Origin: Lantana camara | Lineage: Eukaryota > Streptophyta > Magnoliopsida > Lamiales > Verbenaceae | Assembly: GCA_037501455.1 (NCBI GenBank) | Contig: CM074860.1 | Span: 36,218,501 to 36,282,500, forward strand | Direction of reading: 5' to 3' | Length of the DNA stretch: 64,000 nucleotides | Shown: one piece after another, positions 1 through 10,628 of the stretch | Position numbering within the stretch: the first letter of the stretch is position 1 | Layout of the letters: each line of letters begins with the position of its first letter | The notes under the pieces: generated by a model | What the model was told of the DNA's origin: nothing | Database searches by the model: none | What the model saw: only the letters and a program-made list of their open reading frames with translations | Translations under genes and position numbers: made by a program

Positions 1-354
1 TTTTCCCCGACCAGGTAAATTTTGTCTTGTATTTTCCCCAGCCAGGTAATCCCTCATCCGAACTCCGATTGACCTGATTTTTGAACCCACAGAAACCTTT
101 TGAAGTCTAGAACAATCACCTCAATATCTTTTTGCATTTGTGATATATTATCAATTCTTTTTGGTATCGCCACTTTACCGACAAACTGCTTTCACCCAAC
201 TTCAAGCTCACGCCATTTTCTCCTCGCTTTGAATTAGAAAACAAGCCATATATCCTTGGAAAGCCCTATATGTCTAGTTTAATTTCCAATAAAAAAAAAA
301 AAATCCATTCCAACTTCTACAACTCAAGATATTTCCATTTTCCTACAGCTTGTG
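1..354 (+). repeat. Fragment of outer LTR family D (copy D1, left part)
   Basis: Positions 79-354 match 33158-33436 at roughly 90 percent with small gaps, so this is one of two copies of the same repeat. It runs without a break in the homology into 12102 once element A is removed. Family membership is inferred from the LTR modules farther along D (splice-like block at 12394, conserved GC-rich block from 12609). No LTR terminus of D lies in the window. A poly-A run is present near 290-301. No coding potential seen. Confidence 0.75.
350..354. repeat. Target-site duplication TTGTG, left of element A
   Basis: TTGTG precedes the TG of the 5' LTR and recurs at 12097-12101 after the CA of the 3' LTR. 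D2 near 33440 carries a single TTGTG at the same point, which is the empty site. Confidence 0.95.
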
Positions 355-1111
355 TGTAACGCCCCCGTTTTTCTTAGTGTGTATAGCTTGAAGTATGTGT
401 TTATCAAATTGCGCGAAATACTTATTTATACGTGTTTTACATATTTAAGTTTATTTAAATGTATTAAATGTTAATTATTTTATTTTAATATTATTAATAT
501 TAAATATATATGTATATATTATTTTAATGATACTAATATTAAATATGTTTATATAATAATAAAAATATATGTTAATTGTGTACGTGTGCATGAAGATTGT
601 AATGCATGCATTTGTTATTTATATCATAATTATGCATGCATGTTACCTATAAATTATATATGTATTTATTAACTATATTTATATACATATACTCATATAT
701 ATAAATATGTAAATGTGCACGATTTGTTTAATGTGTTTGCATGAAATCATGCCATCCATTTTAATAAATAATTATGCATGAAATTCAGATTTTATTAGTG
801 CATGCATGCATTTATATATTCATAATTATATACGTATTAATTTGTTATATTATCTATAATATTATGAATTTTATTGTTTCATTGCGTATGAATGACATTT
901 ACGTGCCTCGTTTCTATTTAAATTGATACCGGAATTTCGTGCAAATTTAATATGTTGAACTTATACGTGTCTTGTATATGAATATATGTTCGTTTCGTAT
1001 TTTTGAATTCATCTGCATGTGTTTCGGATTTAATTTGAATTTTGGAATCCAAGTCGGGGGCTAACGAGCACTTAGCACACCCTTGGTTCCGTATTTAATA
1101 TCTTGAGCTCG

Positions 1112-1131
1112 GGAACTCGGATTCGAGTTCC
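1112..1131 (+). other. Inverted repeat in LTR of A
   Basis: GGAACTCG-GATT-CGAGTTCC, a perfect 8 bp stem with a 4 nt loop. The same hairpin is at 8577-8596 in the other LTR, and element G has a re-paired version at 36081-36100. Confidence 0.8.
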
Positions 1132-2167
1132 GTCAACTTCGCTGAACTCGTAATGAAAATTCGAGTTTAGTAAACTTAGCCTTATATTTTTCTAACGTCA
1201 TTTGAACCTCCGAAATTCAACTGAAAAATGAGACGGCGATCAAACTGACCTTGTTGCACTACAATGACCATATCTTGCTCAAACCTTGACCAAATTAACT
1301 ATGGTTGGATGCTATGGAACCCTAACTCAACCCTTTATTCATCCATTAACCCCCCAGACCGAGATAACCCTCCCCACTCACTGAAAATATCTCAAACATC
1401 TTCTGCTTCCCAGTCTCTCCCGTAACTCAAGCTTTGCCAAGAGATTCAAGCTCAAATCTCCTTCCAAACCTCCATTAATCCACAAGGTAAGCTTGGATAT
1501 GTTATGTACATACAATATGAGTCATCTTCATTCATTAATCCCCAAATTTGAGCATGATTCTTGAGGTTTTTAGCTGGAATTCGAAGAAATGGATTTGGGA
1601 CAAATTTGTTGATCTCTTTCGTTTCTTGATGTTTTTGATTGATTCCAAGCCTGAAAATGATTGTTTTAACATCCTCTTCTCATTTATGATCATTGATTGC
1701 ATGATAGTTGAGGTATTTTTGAGATAGCAATTTTGGAACTTTGAGAAAACTTCATGTAATGTCACGTATGACAGCTTTGCACGGTTGAGGTCTTTTAGGA
1801 ACTGATATACATGTTGAATTTGTGTTGCTTGGCTGTGTATTTGCTGGCCTAAATGACCTGAACATGTTGGGGATAAATGGGATCAGTTGTGCCCTGTTTT
1901 TACGTGATTATGCCCTGTTTTTGGCCTGGATATGTTGCTGTCAAAACTGCTGCGTTACTCCTTGCCTTTGCTGTCAATTTTCACGGCTTTGTGGGATTTG
2001 TTTTGGCTGAATTCCTACTGCATTTAATGCCATTAGTTGCCACATATCTTGCTTGAATTTTGCTTAGGTTGTTGCTACGTTTTTAAGCTAGAAAACAGGG
2101 AAAGTCTGTGTGTTGTGGAACTGCTGCGTTTATATGAAATGGGTGTGTAAAATTTCTCCTTTCCAGT

Positions 2168-2259
2168 GAGACACGGGGGTGCAGGGTGACCTGTTTTCTC
2201 TGTACCGAGACACGGGGGTGTCTCGGTTTGTTCTATGTTGGTGACACACCCGTGTCACC
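2168..2259 (+). other. GC-rich hairpin cluster in 5' LTR of A
   Basis: Contains CGAGACAC-GGGG-GTGTCTCG at 2206-2225 and GGTGACAC-ACCC-GTGTCACC at 2240-2259, both perfect 8 bp stems, after a related imperfect copy near 2168. It stands out in an AT-rich LTR. Twin at about 9634-9722. Confidence 0.75.
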
Positions 2260-2517
2260 TTTTGAATCCCAAAACCATACGTGATACTACTGCTGCTGTT
2301 ACTGCTTCAATTCCTTTCTTTTCTTTGCAGTTGTGTGTGTCTGTTATGTGTGTAATGGGGCTTAGTTGGTTGTATGCATGTTAGATACTTAGGTAGCATG
2401 CATGTTAATATGTATCAGTTCTTTTTCATGCATGAAAGATTGATATGAAGCATGAAAATTACATGAATTTAGTGTTTGCATGCATGTGTTTTTGTGCGTG
2501 TGCATGTGTTTTTACGT

Positions 2518-2520
<3 letters not shown>

Positions 2521-2575
<55 letters not shown>
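2521..2575. repeat. (TA)n microsatellite
   Basis: About 27 TA repeats in the 5' LTR of A. The twin tract in the 3' LTR (about 9992-10027) is roughly 18 repeats, so the tract changed length after insertion. A second TA-rich run lies at about 2741-2770. Confidence 0.95.
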
Positions 2576-2583
<8 letters not shown>

Positions 2584-2736
2584 GCTTTAGGTTGCATGCA
2601 TGTAATGTTTTTAATTAAATTGTTTTGCATGTATACTATATATATATATATGCATAATTAATCCATGCATGTTGTTGATTAATGCATTTGATTAATTTTA
2701 TTTAATTGCATGCATGTCTATACGTGTATATATGTA

Positions 2737-2769
<33 letters not shown>

Positions 2770-3194
2770 GTTTATTATATAATTATTATATGCTTATTAT
2801 ATATGTTTATTATATATATTTTAAATATTATTTGATTTAATTCAATTGTTGAATTAATTGATTTCTATTTCGCGTATTTAATTTACCGACTATTGATTGA
2901 ACGTTTTATTTATTTTATTCCTAATTGTGAATATGAATATTACTTGCTATGATTATTAAATGAATTCTTAGATTAATTGATATGCATTATGAAATATGAA
3001 TTTATGAAATTGAATGAAATATATGAACGAATGATTTGATTATATGTTTTAAATTCTTTAATAGTGCACATGAACATTTTATGATATAATATCATCTGTT
3101 ACGCATTCATATCATGTTCATGGCATGCCGTGCGTCTTATATGGTTCATTGGAGTCTCGAGTCTCACGAACACGTCATGTTATCTTTTGTACAG

Positions 3195-3267
3195 TTTATC
3201 TCCAGGGTGGAGAGATCTTGATCGTTCAGGCACTTGATACTCGTATCCTTGTATTGTCACGGTTCAG
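3195..3267 (+). other. Candidate internal exon in 5' LTR of A
   Basis: A 73 nt block preceded by TTTTGTACAG and followed by GTGAGG, i.e. acceptor and donor consensus. Equivalent blocks of similar length occur at the same place in LTRs of B, D, G, S and F, and a shorter one in E, although the flanking sequence is much more variable. Non-coding by appearance; a spliced leader exon is inferred. Confidence 0.5.
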
Positions 3268-3574
3268 GTGAGGGTGTTTTCGTTCTAGTTATGTATAAAA
3301 CCCTATAACCCTTATGTGACAAGCTTTGGCCAAAAACCTAATATAGTTATATATGGTTTTCAAATGAAATGTACCAAGTATATATTGATCGAGTAAACCC
3401 TTTTCAAACGTTTTATGAATTATGTTACGTTTATTATGAATCAAGGGTTTTAAGCCAAAATAGTATATTTATATATATCGAGTCAGTTTGGGTAAATGAT
3501 TTCAAACATATGACCCCCTTTTATTTATGAAACCCTACCTTATGTTTGGCGAGACATATTTAAGATTTATGATT

Positions 3575-3785
3575 GCACGGGCCCCGGGACTTAGTATATG
3601 TGGCTAACCGAGGAAGCAAGGGCTGACGGGGATCCCATATACTAGTCCCAACCAAACTACGGTGATACCGGCCCTCGCTAGGAGGTTTAGCGGGGAATGG
3701 GAGCTGAGTGCCCTTGGGGGAGTCATGAAACCCCATTGGCCTATGTATGAGGTGGTCGGGTCTTGCTAACCCATCCACCACCCGG
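3575..3785 (+). other. Conserved GC-rich structured block in 5' LTR of A
   Basis: Starts GCACGGGCCCC and ends CACCCGG. Recognisable copies are in every related LTR here (B, D, G, S, E, F). It holds a GGGG/CCCC inverted repeat near 3715-3734 and a hairpin at 3751-3779 (GGTGG and GGGT arms pairing with ACCC and CCACC around a CTTGC loop). It explains the short antisense reading frame found here. Confidence 0.8.
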
Positions 3786-4190
3786 AGGAAGAAGGTTGGA
3801 ACTTGATTTATGATTATGCTTATGTTATGTTATGATTGATATGCACCGTGCGGGAAGGCCGGGACACGGATTGCCCAAACGAATATGTTTTATATGATAT
3901 ATGATATGCGTGTATTATGATATACTGCATGATCACCTACTTAAAGTATTATTGATATTTGTCGTACACGGTCGGAGTTTGGTTGGAGATGATGCACGCT
4001 CACTCGCCGAGCCTTTATGTTTATGTCTAAATTATGAACGTAATGAATGAATATGATTAGTCGTAAAATCCGAGTATTGCTTGGTCATTCTCTCGCCCCT
4101 TTTTGGGAACTAATTTTAAATAAAACCTTGCTCGGGATTTATGACTTGCATGTGCATGTTTTATATATATGTATATCCCTCCTGCTCACT

Positions 4191-4207
4191 CAGTCTTCTA
4201 GAGACTG
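4191..4207 (+). other. CAGTCT/AGACTG hairpin before a splice acceptor (A)
   Basis: CAGTCT-tctag-AGACTG followed by a pyrimidine-rich stretch and GTGTGCAG at 4232-4239. The same arrangement is seen in the other LTRs of this superfamily. Confidence 0.7.
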
Positions 4208-4671
4208 ACCCTCTCCCTCCCCAACACTTTAGTGTGCAGGTTTGGCTTTAGAGTTTTGAGCTAGGCGGAGTTATGTCGAGTTTGAGTTGGTCAAGTTAAG
4301 TAGAAGTGTCTCTGCATTTACCTTATGTACTTAAATTGTGAATAAGGTAACCTTGTAAGAATATTGGAGTTGAATCTTGTGTAAGTGCTATTGAATTGCT
4401 TTTGTTGGCTTTGATTATGAGTTAAAAGAGGCTTGAAGAGCCCAAGTCTGCTTATGGTTTGTGTTCTTGAAGTTTAGTTTTCCGATGCATCATATTTTGT
4501 TGTTTGGGTAGTATGTGCAGGGTCTAAGTTCCGCCTAGCTTAGGAAGGTAATTTTGTTTGTCTCCCGTTCGCTATGGTTGGATACGGGTACGGACTTCCC
4601 ATTTCGTTACTCGTGTTGAGCCATAGTGCGGGGGATGTGGTGCCTCACGTGCGGGGTGCTACATCCTTAAG

Positions 4672-4683
4672 TGGTATCAGAGC
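4672..4683 (+). other. Primer binding site of A (initiator tRNA-Met)
   Basis: TGGTATCAGAGC, complementary to the 3' end of plant initiator methionine tRNA, eight bases after the LTR end. Confidence 0.95.
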
Positions 4684-5425
4684 CCGGTTGCAAAACCGGT
4701 GTTCTCGTATCGTGAGTGAGTCAGTCTAAGTCGAACGGCATAGGGACTACGTGATATTGTGTGCATTGCATCGATCTTGAATATGGAATTTGGTTTCCCT
4801 TAAGAATTTTGTTGAATTATTTGTTACATTTTGTATGGATTCTTGCCTTTCGTATTAAATATTTGCCATGAGCATACCCTAATCGCTTGCATCTATTCTC
4901 GAAAGGAGTTATGATTTCCAGGTTATAAAGATAATATCAAACCACGGCCAAGTTCTATGATCACCACAATCTATTGCAAATTCTTTCGGAGGCACGGAAG
5001 ATAAGAAGGATGCCCCGGGGAGGAATGTGGAGAATGCTCGATGCGTGGCTTCATAGACTAAGTTGCAATTAACGGTTAGGATTCAGAATGGGAGGTTCGA
5101 CTTTGGCGATGCGATGGCAGAGGGACCTTTGGTGGGATAGGAGTTAATCAAGGGATGGTTGTGACTCAGAAGATCAACTCATGTGAATCCACTACTTGGA
5201 GTGCTTCAATTGGATTCAACGGGATCTTTCAACCTAAGGAATGAAGTGAACAAAACCTTGAAGATATTTTGGTCCCGGATTTGGATTATAGAACAGGTAT
5301 CAATAATTGAGAAGAGGCGAGGTAAGATGGGGAAAAAGTCGAGAAGGGGTTAGAGAAAGATAAGTAATAAGATAACTACAATTCATGGAGGGTGATATCG
5401 CTAAGGACAGGACTCGAGTTCAATT

Positions 5426-5566
5426 TTCCAAATCCAAGCTGAATTGGCATGTTGTGAGACTGAATTGGAAGATATGGAGCAACAAATGAGAATGATAAAG
5501 AAAGGCGAAGCCTGGTTAAAGGATGATTCTCGGGGAGAAATTCAGATACTAACTCAAGGGATGTAG
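5426..5566 (+). pseudogene. Decayed coiled-coil reading frame in LARD A
   Basis: In this frame the translation contains QIQAELACCETELEDMEQQM, which matches the frame at 56219-56467 (minus) in element F (QIQ-E---CE-EL-D-EQQM pattern) and a frame-shifted copy in G. An extra base just upstream and a TAG at the end break it here. The heptad-like spacing of Leu/Ile/Met suggests a coiled coil. I do not recognise the protein; it could be a fossil gag segment or an unrelated captured sequence. Confidence 0.5.
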
Positions 5567-5751
5567 AAGAAATTAGGGATCATGATATTCCAACTCCGGA
5601 TGGTGGGAGGTACAAGTTGATATACAAGAATTCTTGGAAATCTTGAAGACCGTGGGAAAAGGCAAGGAATAATCAGCAAGTCAAAGTAACTCCGGGATTT
5701 GGAGGAACGAAGAAAAGCTACTGAGCAAATAGTTTACCACATTGGTGACAG

Positions 5752-5935
5752 GTTCCCAAGCATTCATAGCATGTGCATCATACTTCGCATCAAATTATTT
5801 ATTTTCCTTTACTTATATACGTGTGCACATTTTATTGATTTCGTTGCTCTAATGTGCTGCATACTTAATTGTCGCAAGTGTGCAATATCCATCGTCATTG
5901 TTAACCCGACATGCATTCTAGTGTCTAATTAATAG
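5752..5935 (+). other. Candidate intron in LARD A internal domain
   Basis: AT-rich 184 nt segment with donor GTGACAG/GTTCCC, branch-like TTAACCCGAC at 5901 and acceptor AATAG/G at 5935. Homologous segments with the same borders lie in G (185 nt) and F (178 nt). Splicing is inferred from the borders only. Confidence 0.5.
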
Positions 5936-7511
5936 GAAATTCTTTCGTCTCACTATCAAGTATCAGTTCAACCGAGCCGCAGCTGAGTTATGAGGAAGAG
6001 AAACAATAGGATGATACGTTATAAGGAAGGTGACTTTGGGAAATAAGAACTTCAAGTAAGGGATAGGTTAACGGAAACAAGAATTCAGGAGGGGAAGTGA
6101 GACTAGAGTTGGCTTCGGGGTTTTCGAATCGGACAAGAATAAGAAAGGAGTTTCGGACATCAAGAGAATTGGGGAAGAAGTTGAAAGGCCAACTCCTTGA
6201 TTTCTATATCAATTAAAACTTCATCTAATGGGAATTACTTATCCAGAATTTCGATAAAAGAAGAATCAATGGAGTTCAACACGTGACAATAGAAATTTAA
6301 GGGGGAGAGCACGACTAAGGAACAAAATGGACGATTGAAGGGGGTTCGAAGAAATATTTTAGTAAGAATAACGAAATTGCAAATTAAGGAAGACCTGCAA
6401 GTCTTATTAGTGATGATCAAAAATGAATAAGACGGCTTGAATGGTTAAGTTGTTAAGAGGGGAGTTAAGTTACTAAATCCGGATTGAAGTTCCTCACTCG
6501 GTATACAGGAAATGGCTTGGAGAATATTCTTATGTATAGAATATGGATCTGGGGATAACAAAATTATAAGGGAGTTTTTCTGAACCCCTAAGTCTGAATT
6601 GACAAGAGAGAGGGTCGAATCAAGTTAGCATATAATGGAATGATGGCGATCAAGAGTAATCCAATAGAGTACAAAAGGGGGTTCAATGATGACAATATTA
6701 TCAAGTCATCGGTTATTCCCACGATAATTCGGAAGGAAATTTAAGAAGAAACCAAACCGAAAAAGATGATCATTGGAGGGTTTACATCAAACTTCAAGAA
6801 TCATCAAGAACACTCTATCTTCGATTCAAGAAATGTGGGGCCAGACACTGAATATAACCTTAAGGGGTTAAAGAGAATGAATGGATAACATGAACGGAAG
6901 ATGGAAAAGGATTCGTGTTAAGGTAGATCCTAATGACGAATACCTCAAGGTAGGGATTGAATCGTCAAGGTTGTCAGGAGTAGTTATCCTCGAGAGTATT
7001 TTAAACTCCGATATGGGTAAGATAGTAGCTATGGACCTAACTTCGAGACGGATGGTCTAAGGGTATTCGGGGAGTCAAGCTCGGTTAATTAAAAAGAGTT
7101 GGTTGGTCGAATGAGGATTAAGGGAAATGGTGAAGACTGGAAGCAGTACTAGGCAGAAGGGATCTAAGAGTATAATCCTTAAAGGATTCATCAACTGTTT
7201 CATCGGGGTACCCTGGAGAGGTTAAAGACAAGTTGAGCAATGAGCCTATCCCCGGAACAGATCACACACTGGACAACTTACAAATTTAAATTTCTTAGCT
7301 ACGGTGAACGGTACGTAAAACATTCATGGCATAATCATACCTACAATTTAATTTAATTGATTCTTGATATTCTGTACCTTACTAATTGATTATTTTCGTT
7401 GTACTGGGTTATGTTGTATTTGAGGTTTATTACATGTCCTTGTGTGATTCTAAATTTGGTTTTGCGTGTGTTGCTTGGGAGTATTGGAGACTTCCTTGCT
7501 TTATTTTGTTT

Positions 7512-7759
7512 GAGAGACGGGGTGCTCTCGTTGTTTCTAAGAGACGGGGATTCTCTTATTTTGTTTGAGAGACGGGGTACTCTCTTTGCCTGCGAGAGAC
7601 GGGGTTCCCTCATAGCTGCTTGAGAGACAGGGTTCTCTCTTTGTTGTTTTTGAGAGACGGGGTTCTCTCTTTGCTGTGCTTGAGAGACGGGGTTCTCTCT
7701 TTGTTGTTTTTGAGAGACGGGGATTCTCTCTTTGTTGTTTGTAAGGAACGGGGTTCCTT
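7512..7759 (+). repeat. Hairpin array of LARD A (9 units, about 30 nt period)
   Basis: Units start near 7512, 7539, 7567, 7594, 7622, 7652, 7682, 7712 and 7743. The typical unit is GAGAGACGGGGTTCTCTC, a 6 bp stem. The second unit has AAGAGA/TCTCTT and the last AAGGAA/TTCCTT, so pairing is kept while the sequence changes. Spacers are T-rich (TTGTTGTTT). Not a CRISPR: each unit is a hairpin and the spacers are near copies. Confidence 0.9.
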
Positions 7760-7784
7760 CATTAATTGTTTTCAGACAGATAGT

Positions 7785-7802
7785 GAATCCGAGGACAGAT
7801 TC
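7785..7802 (+). other. Pre-PPT hairpin of A
   Basis: GAATCCG-AGGA-CAGATTC, one mismatch in a 7 bp stem, a few bases before the polypurine tract. The same element is in B, G, E and F. Confidence 0.75.
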
Positions 7803-7806
7803 TTTT

Positions 7807-7818
7807 AAGGGGGAGAGG
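7807..7818 (+). other. Polypurine tract of A
   Basis: AAGGGGGAGAGG directly before the 3' LTR, the expected primer for plus-strand synthesis. Confidence 0.92.
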
Positions 7819-9988
7819 TTGTAACGCCCCCGTTTTTCTTAGTGTGTATAACATGAAGTATGTGTTTATCAAATTGCGCGAAATACTTATTTATACGTGT
7901 TTTACATATTTAAGTTTATTTAAATGTATTAAATGTTAATTATTTTATTTTAATATTATTAATATTAAATATATATGTATATATTATTTTAATGATACTA
8001 ATATTAAATATATTTATATAATAATAAAAATATATGTTAATTGTGCACGTGTGCATGAAGATTGTAATGCATGCATTTGTTATTTATATCATAATTATGC
8101 ATGCATGTTACCTATAAATTATATATGTATTTATTAACTATATTTATATACATATACACATATATATATATATGTAAATGTGCACGATTTGTTTAATGTG
8201 TTTGCATGAAATCATGCCATCCATTTGAATAAATAATTATGCATGCAATTCAGATTTTATTAGTGCATGCATGCATTTATATATTCATAATTATATACGT
8301 ATTAATTTGTTATATTATCTATAATATTATGAATTTTATTGTTTCATTGCGTATGAATGACATTTACGTGCCTCGTTTCTATTTAAATTGATACCGGAAT
8401 TTCGTGCAAATTTAATATGTTGAACTTATACGTGTCTTGTATATGAATATATGTTCGTTTCATATTTTCGAATTCATCTGCATGTGTTTCGGATTTAATT
8501 TGAATTTTGGAATCCAAGTCGGGGGCTAACGAGCACTTAGCGCACCCTTGGTTCCGTATTTAATATCTTGAGCTCGGGAACTCGGATTCGAGTTCCGTCA
8601 ACTTCGCTGAACTCGTAACGAAAATTCGAATTTAGTAAACTTAGCCTTATATTTTTCTAACGTCATTTGAACCTCCGAAATTCAACCGAAAAATGAGACG
8701 GCGACCAAACTGACCTTGTTGCACTAAAATGACCATATCTTGCTCAAACCTTGACCAAATTAACTATGGTTGGATGCTATGGAACCCTAACTCAACCCTT
8801 TATTCATCCATTAAACCCCCAAACCGAGATAGCCCTCCCCACTCACTGAAAATATCTCAAACATCTTCTGCTTCCCAGTCTCTCCCGTAACTCAAGCTTT
8901 GCCAAGAGATTCAAGCTCAAATCTCCTTCCAAACCTCCATTAATCCACAAGGTAAGCTTGGATATGTTATGTACATACAATATGAGTCATCTTCATTCAT
9001 TAATCCCCAAATTTGAGCATGATTCTTGAGGTTTTTAGCTGGAATTCGAAATAATGGATTTGGGACAAATTTGTTGATCTCTTTCGTTTCTTGATGTTTT
9101 TGATTGATTCCAAGCCTGAAAATGATTGTTTTAACATCCTCTTCTCATTTATGATCATTGATTGCATGATAGTTGAGGTATTTTTGAGATAGCAATTTTG
9201 GAACTTTGAGAAAACTTCATGTAATGTCACGTATGACAGCTTTGCACGGTTGAGGTCTTTTAGGAACTGATATACATGTTGAATTTGTGTTGCTTGGCTG
9301 TGTATTTGCTGGCCTAAATGACCTGAACATGTTGGGGAGAACTGGGATCAGTTGTGCCCTGTTTTTACGTGATTATGCCCTGTTTTTGGCCTGGATATGT
9401 TGCTGTCAAAACTGCTGCGTTACTCCTTGCCTTTGCTGTCAATTTTCATGGCTTTGTGGGATTTGTTTTGGCTGAATTCCTACTGCATTTCATGACATTA
9501 GTTGCCAAATATCTTGCTTGAATTTTGCTTAGGTTGTTGCTGCGTTTTTAAGCTAGAAAACAGGGGAAGTCTGTGTATTGTGGAACTGCTGTGTTTATAT
9601 GAAACGGGTGTGTCAAATTTCTCCTTTCCAGCGAGCACGGGGGTGCAGGGTGGCCTGTTTTCTCTGTACCGAGACACGGGGGTGTCTCGGTTTGTTCTAT
9701 GTTGGTGACACACCCGTGTCACCTTTTGAATCCCAAAACCATACGTGATACTACTGCTGCTGTTACTGCTTCAATTCCTTTCTTTTCTTTGCAGGTGTGT
9801 GTGTCTGTTATATGTGTAATGGGGCTTAGTTGGTTGTATGCATGTTAGATACTTAGGTAGCATGCATGTTAATATGTATCAGTTCTTTTTCATGCATGAA
9901 AGATTGATATGATGCATGAAAATTGCATGAATTTAGTGTTTGCATGCATGTGGTTTTGTGTGTGTGCATGTGTTTTTACGTAGGTATG

Positions 9989-9991
<3 letters not shown>

Positions 9992-10027
<36 letters not shown>
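9992..10027. repeat. (TA)n microsatellite in 3' LTR of A
   Basis: About 18 TA repeats, the shorter counterpart of the tract at 2521-2575. Confidence 0.9.
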
Positions 10028-10029
<2 letters not shown>

Positions 10030-10628
10030 TTTAGGTTGCATGCATGTAATGTTTTAATTAAATTATTTTGCATGTATACTATACATATATATGCATAATT
10101 AATCCATGCATGTTGTTGATTAATGCATTTGATTAATTTTATTTAATTGCATGCATGTCTATACATGTATATATGTATATATATTATATATATATATATA
10201 TATGTTTATTATATAATTATTATATGCTTATTATATATGTTTATTATATATATTTTAAATATTATTTGATTTAATTCAATTGTTGAATTAATTGATTTCT
10301 ATTTCGCATATTTAATTTACCGACTATTGATTGAACATTTTATTTATTTTATTCCTAATTGTGAATATGAATATTACTTGCTATGATTATTAAATGAATT
10401 CTTGGGTTAATTGATATGCATTATGAAATATGAATTTATGAAATTGAATGAAATATATGAACGAATGATTTGATTATATGTTTTCTATTCTTTAATAGTG
10501 CACATGAACATTTTATGATATAATATCATCTGTTACGCATTCATATCATGTTCATGGCATGCCGTGCGTCTTATATGGTTCATTGGAGTCTCGAGTCTCA
10601 CGAACACGTCATGTTGTCTTTTGTACAG

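Larger units (their letters stand above)
355..4663 (+). repeat. 5' LTR of element A
   Basis: Runs from TGTAACG to GCTACA and is repeated at 7820-12096 with small substitutions and different microsatellite lengths. Modules in order: AT-rich U3-like start, conserved inverted repeat at 1112-1131, a strong donor-like site AAG/GTAAGC at 1486/1487, GC-rich hairpins 2168-2259, TA microsatellites, a splice-like 73 nt block 3195-3267, a conserved GC-rich block 3575-3785, the CAGTCT hairpin 4191-4207 and an acceptor at 4239/4240. No clear TATA box is recognised, so the U3/R/U5 boundaries are unknown. Confidence 0.95.
4664..7819 (+). other. Internal domain of LARD A
   Basis: Non-coding region between the LTRs, clearly homologous along its length to the internal domain of G (39489-42659) and partly to those of F and E on the other strand. 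In order it carries the primer binding site, a leader with an acceptor-like site at 4921/4922, a decayed coiled-coil frame at 5426-5566, an intron-like segment at 5752-5935, a long purine-rich stretch with no recognised content (about 5936-7280), a second donor-like motif near 7306, the hairpin array and the pre-PPT hairpin. Confidence 0.85.

Noticed and set aside
355..1486. TATA box for the A, B and G LTRs
   Set aside because: Several TATA-like strings occur in this AT-rich sequence, but none is at a conserved position in all families, so I did not assign one.
2476..2661. 61-codon frame
   Set aside because: Mostly Ile-Tyr dipeptides from the TA microsatellite.
3560..3781. 73-codon antisense frame, also found at 10994-11215, 38431-38637 and 45553-45759
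   Set aside because: It is the reverse strand of the conserved GC-rich LTR block. In B, E and F the frame is not kept, so the constraint is on nucleotides or structure, not on this peptide.
4672..4700. tRNA gene
   Set aside because: The TGGTATCAGAGC strings are primer binding sites; no cloverleaf or A/B boxes surround them.
7512..7759. CRISPR-like regular repeats
   Set aside because: This is plant retroelement DNA; each unit is a self-complementary hairpin, spacers are near-identical T-rich stretches, and no cas genes exist.
7353..7808. Overlapping short frames over the hairpin array (both strands), and their likes at 42388-42689, 54209-54412 and 63189-63386
   Set aside because: They arise from the 30 nt (multiple of three) period of the array; the peptides are simple repeats and not conserved outside it.
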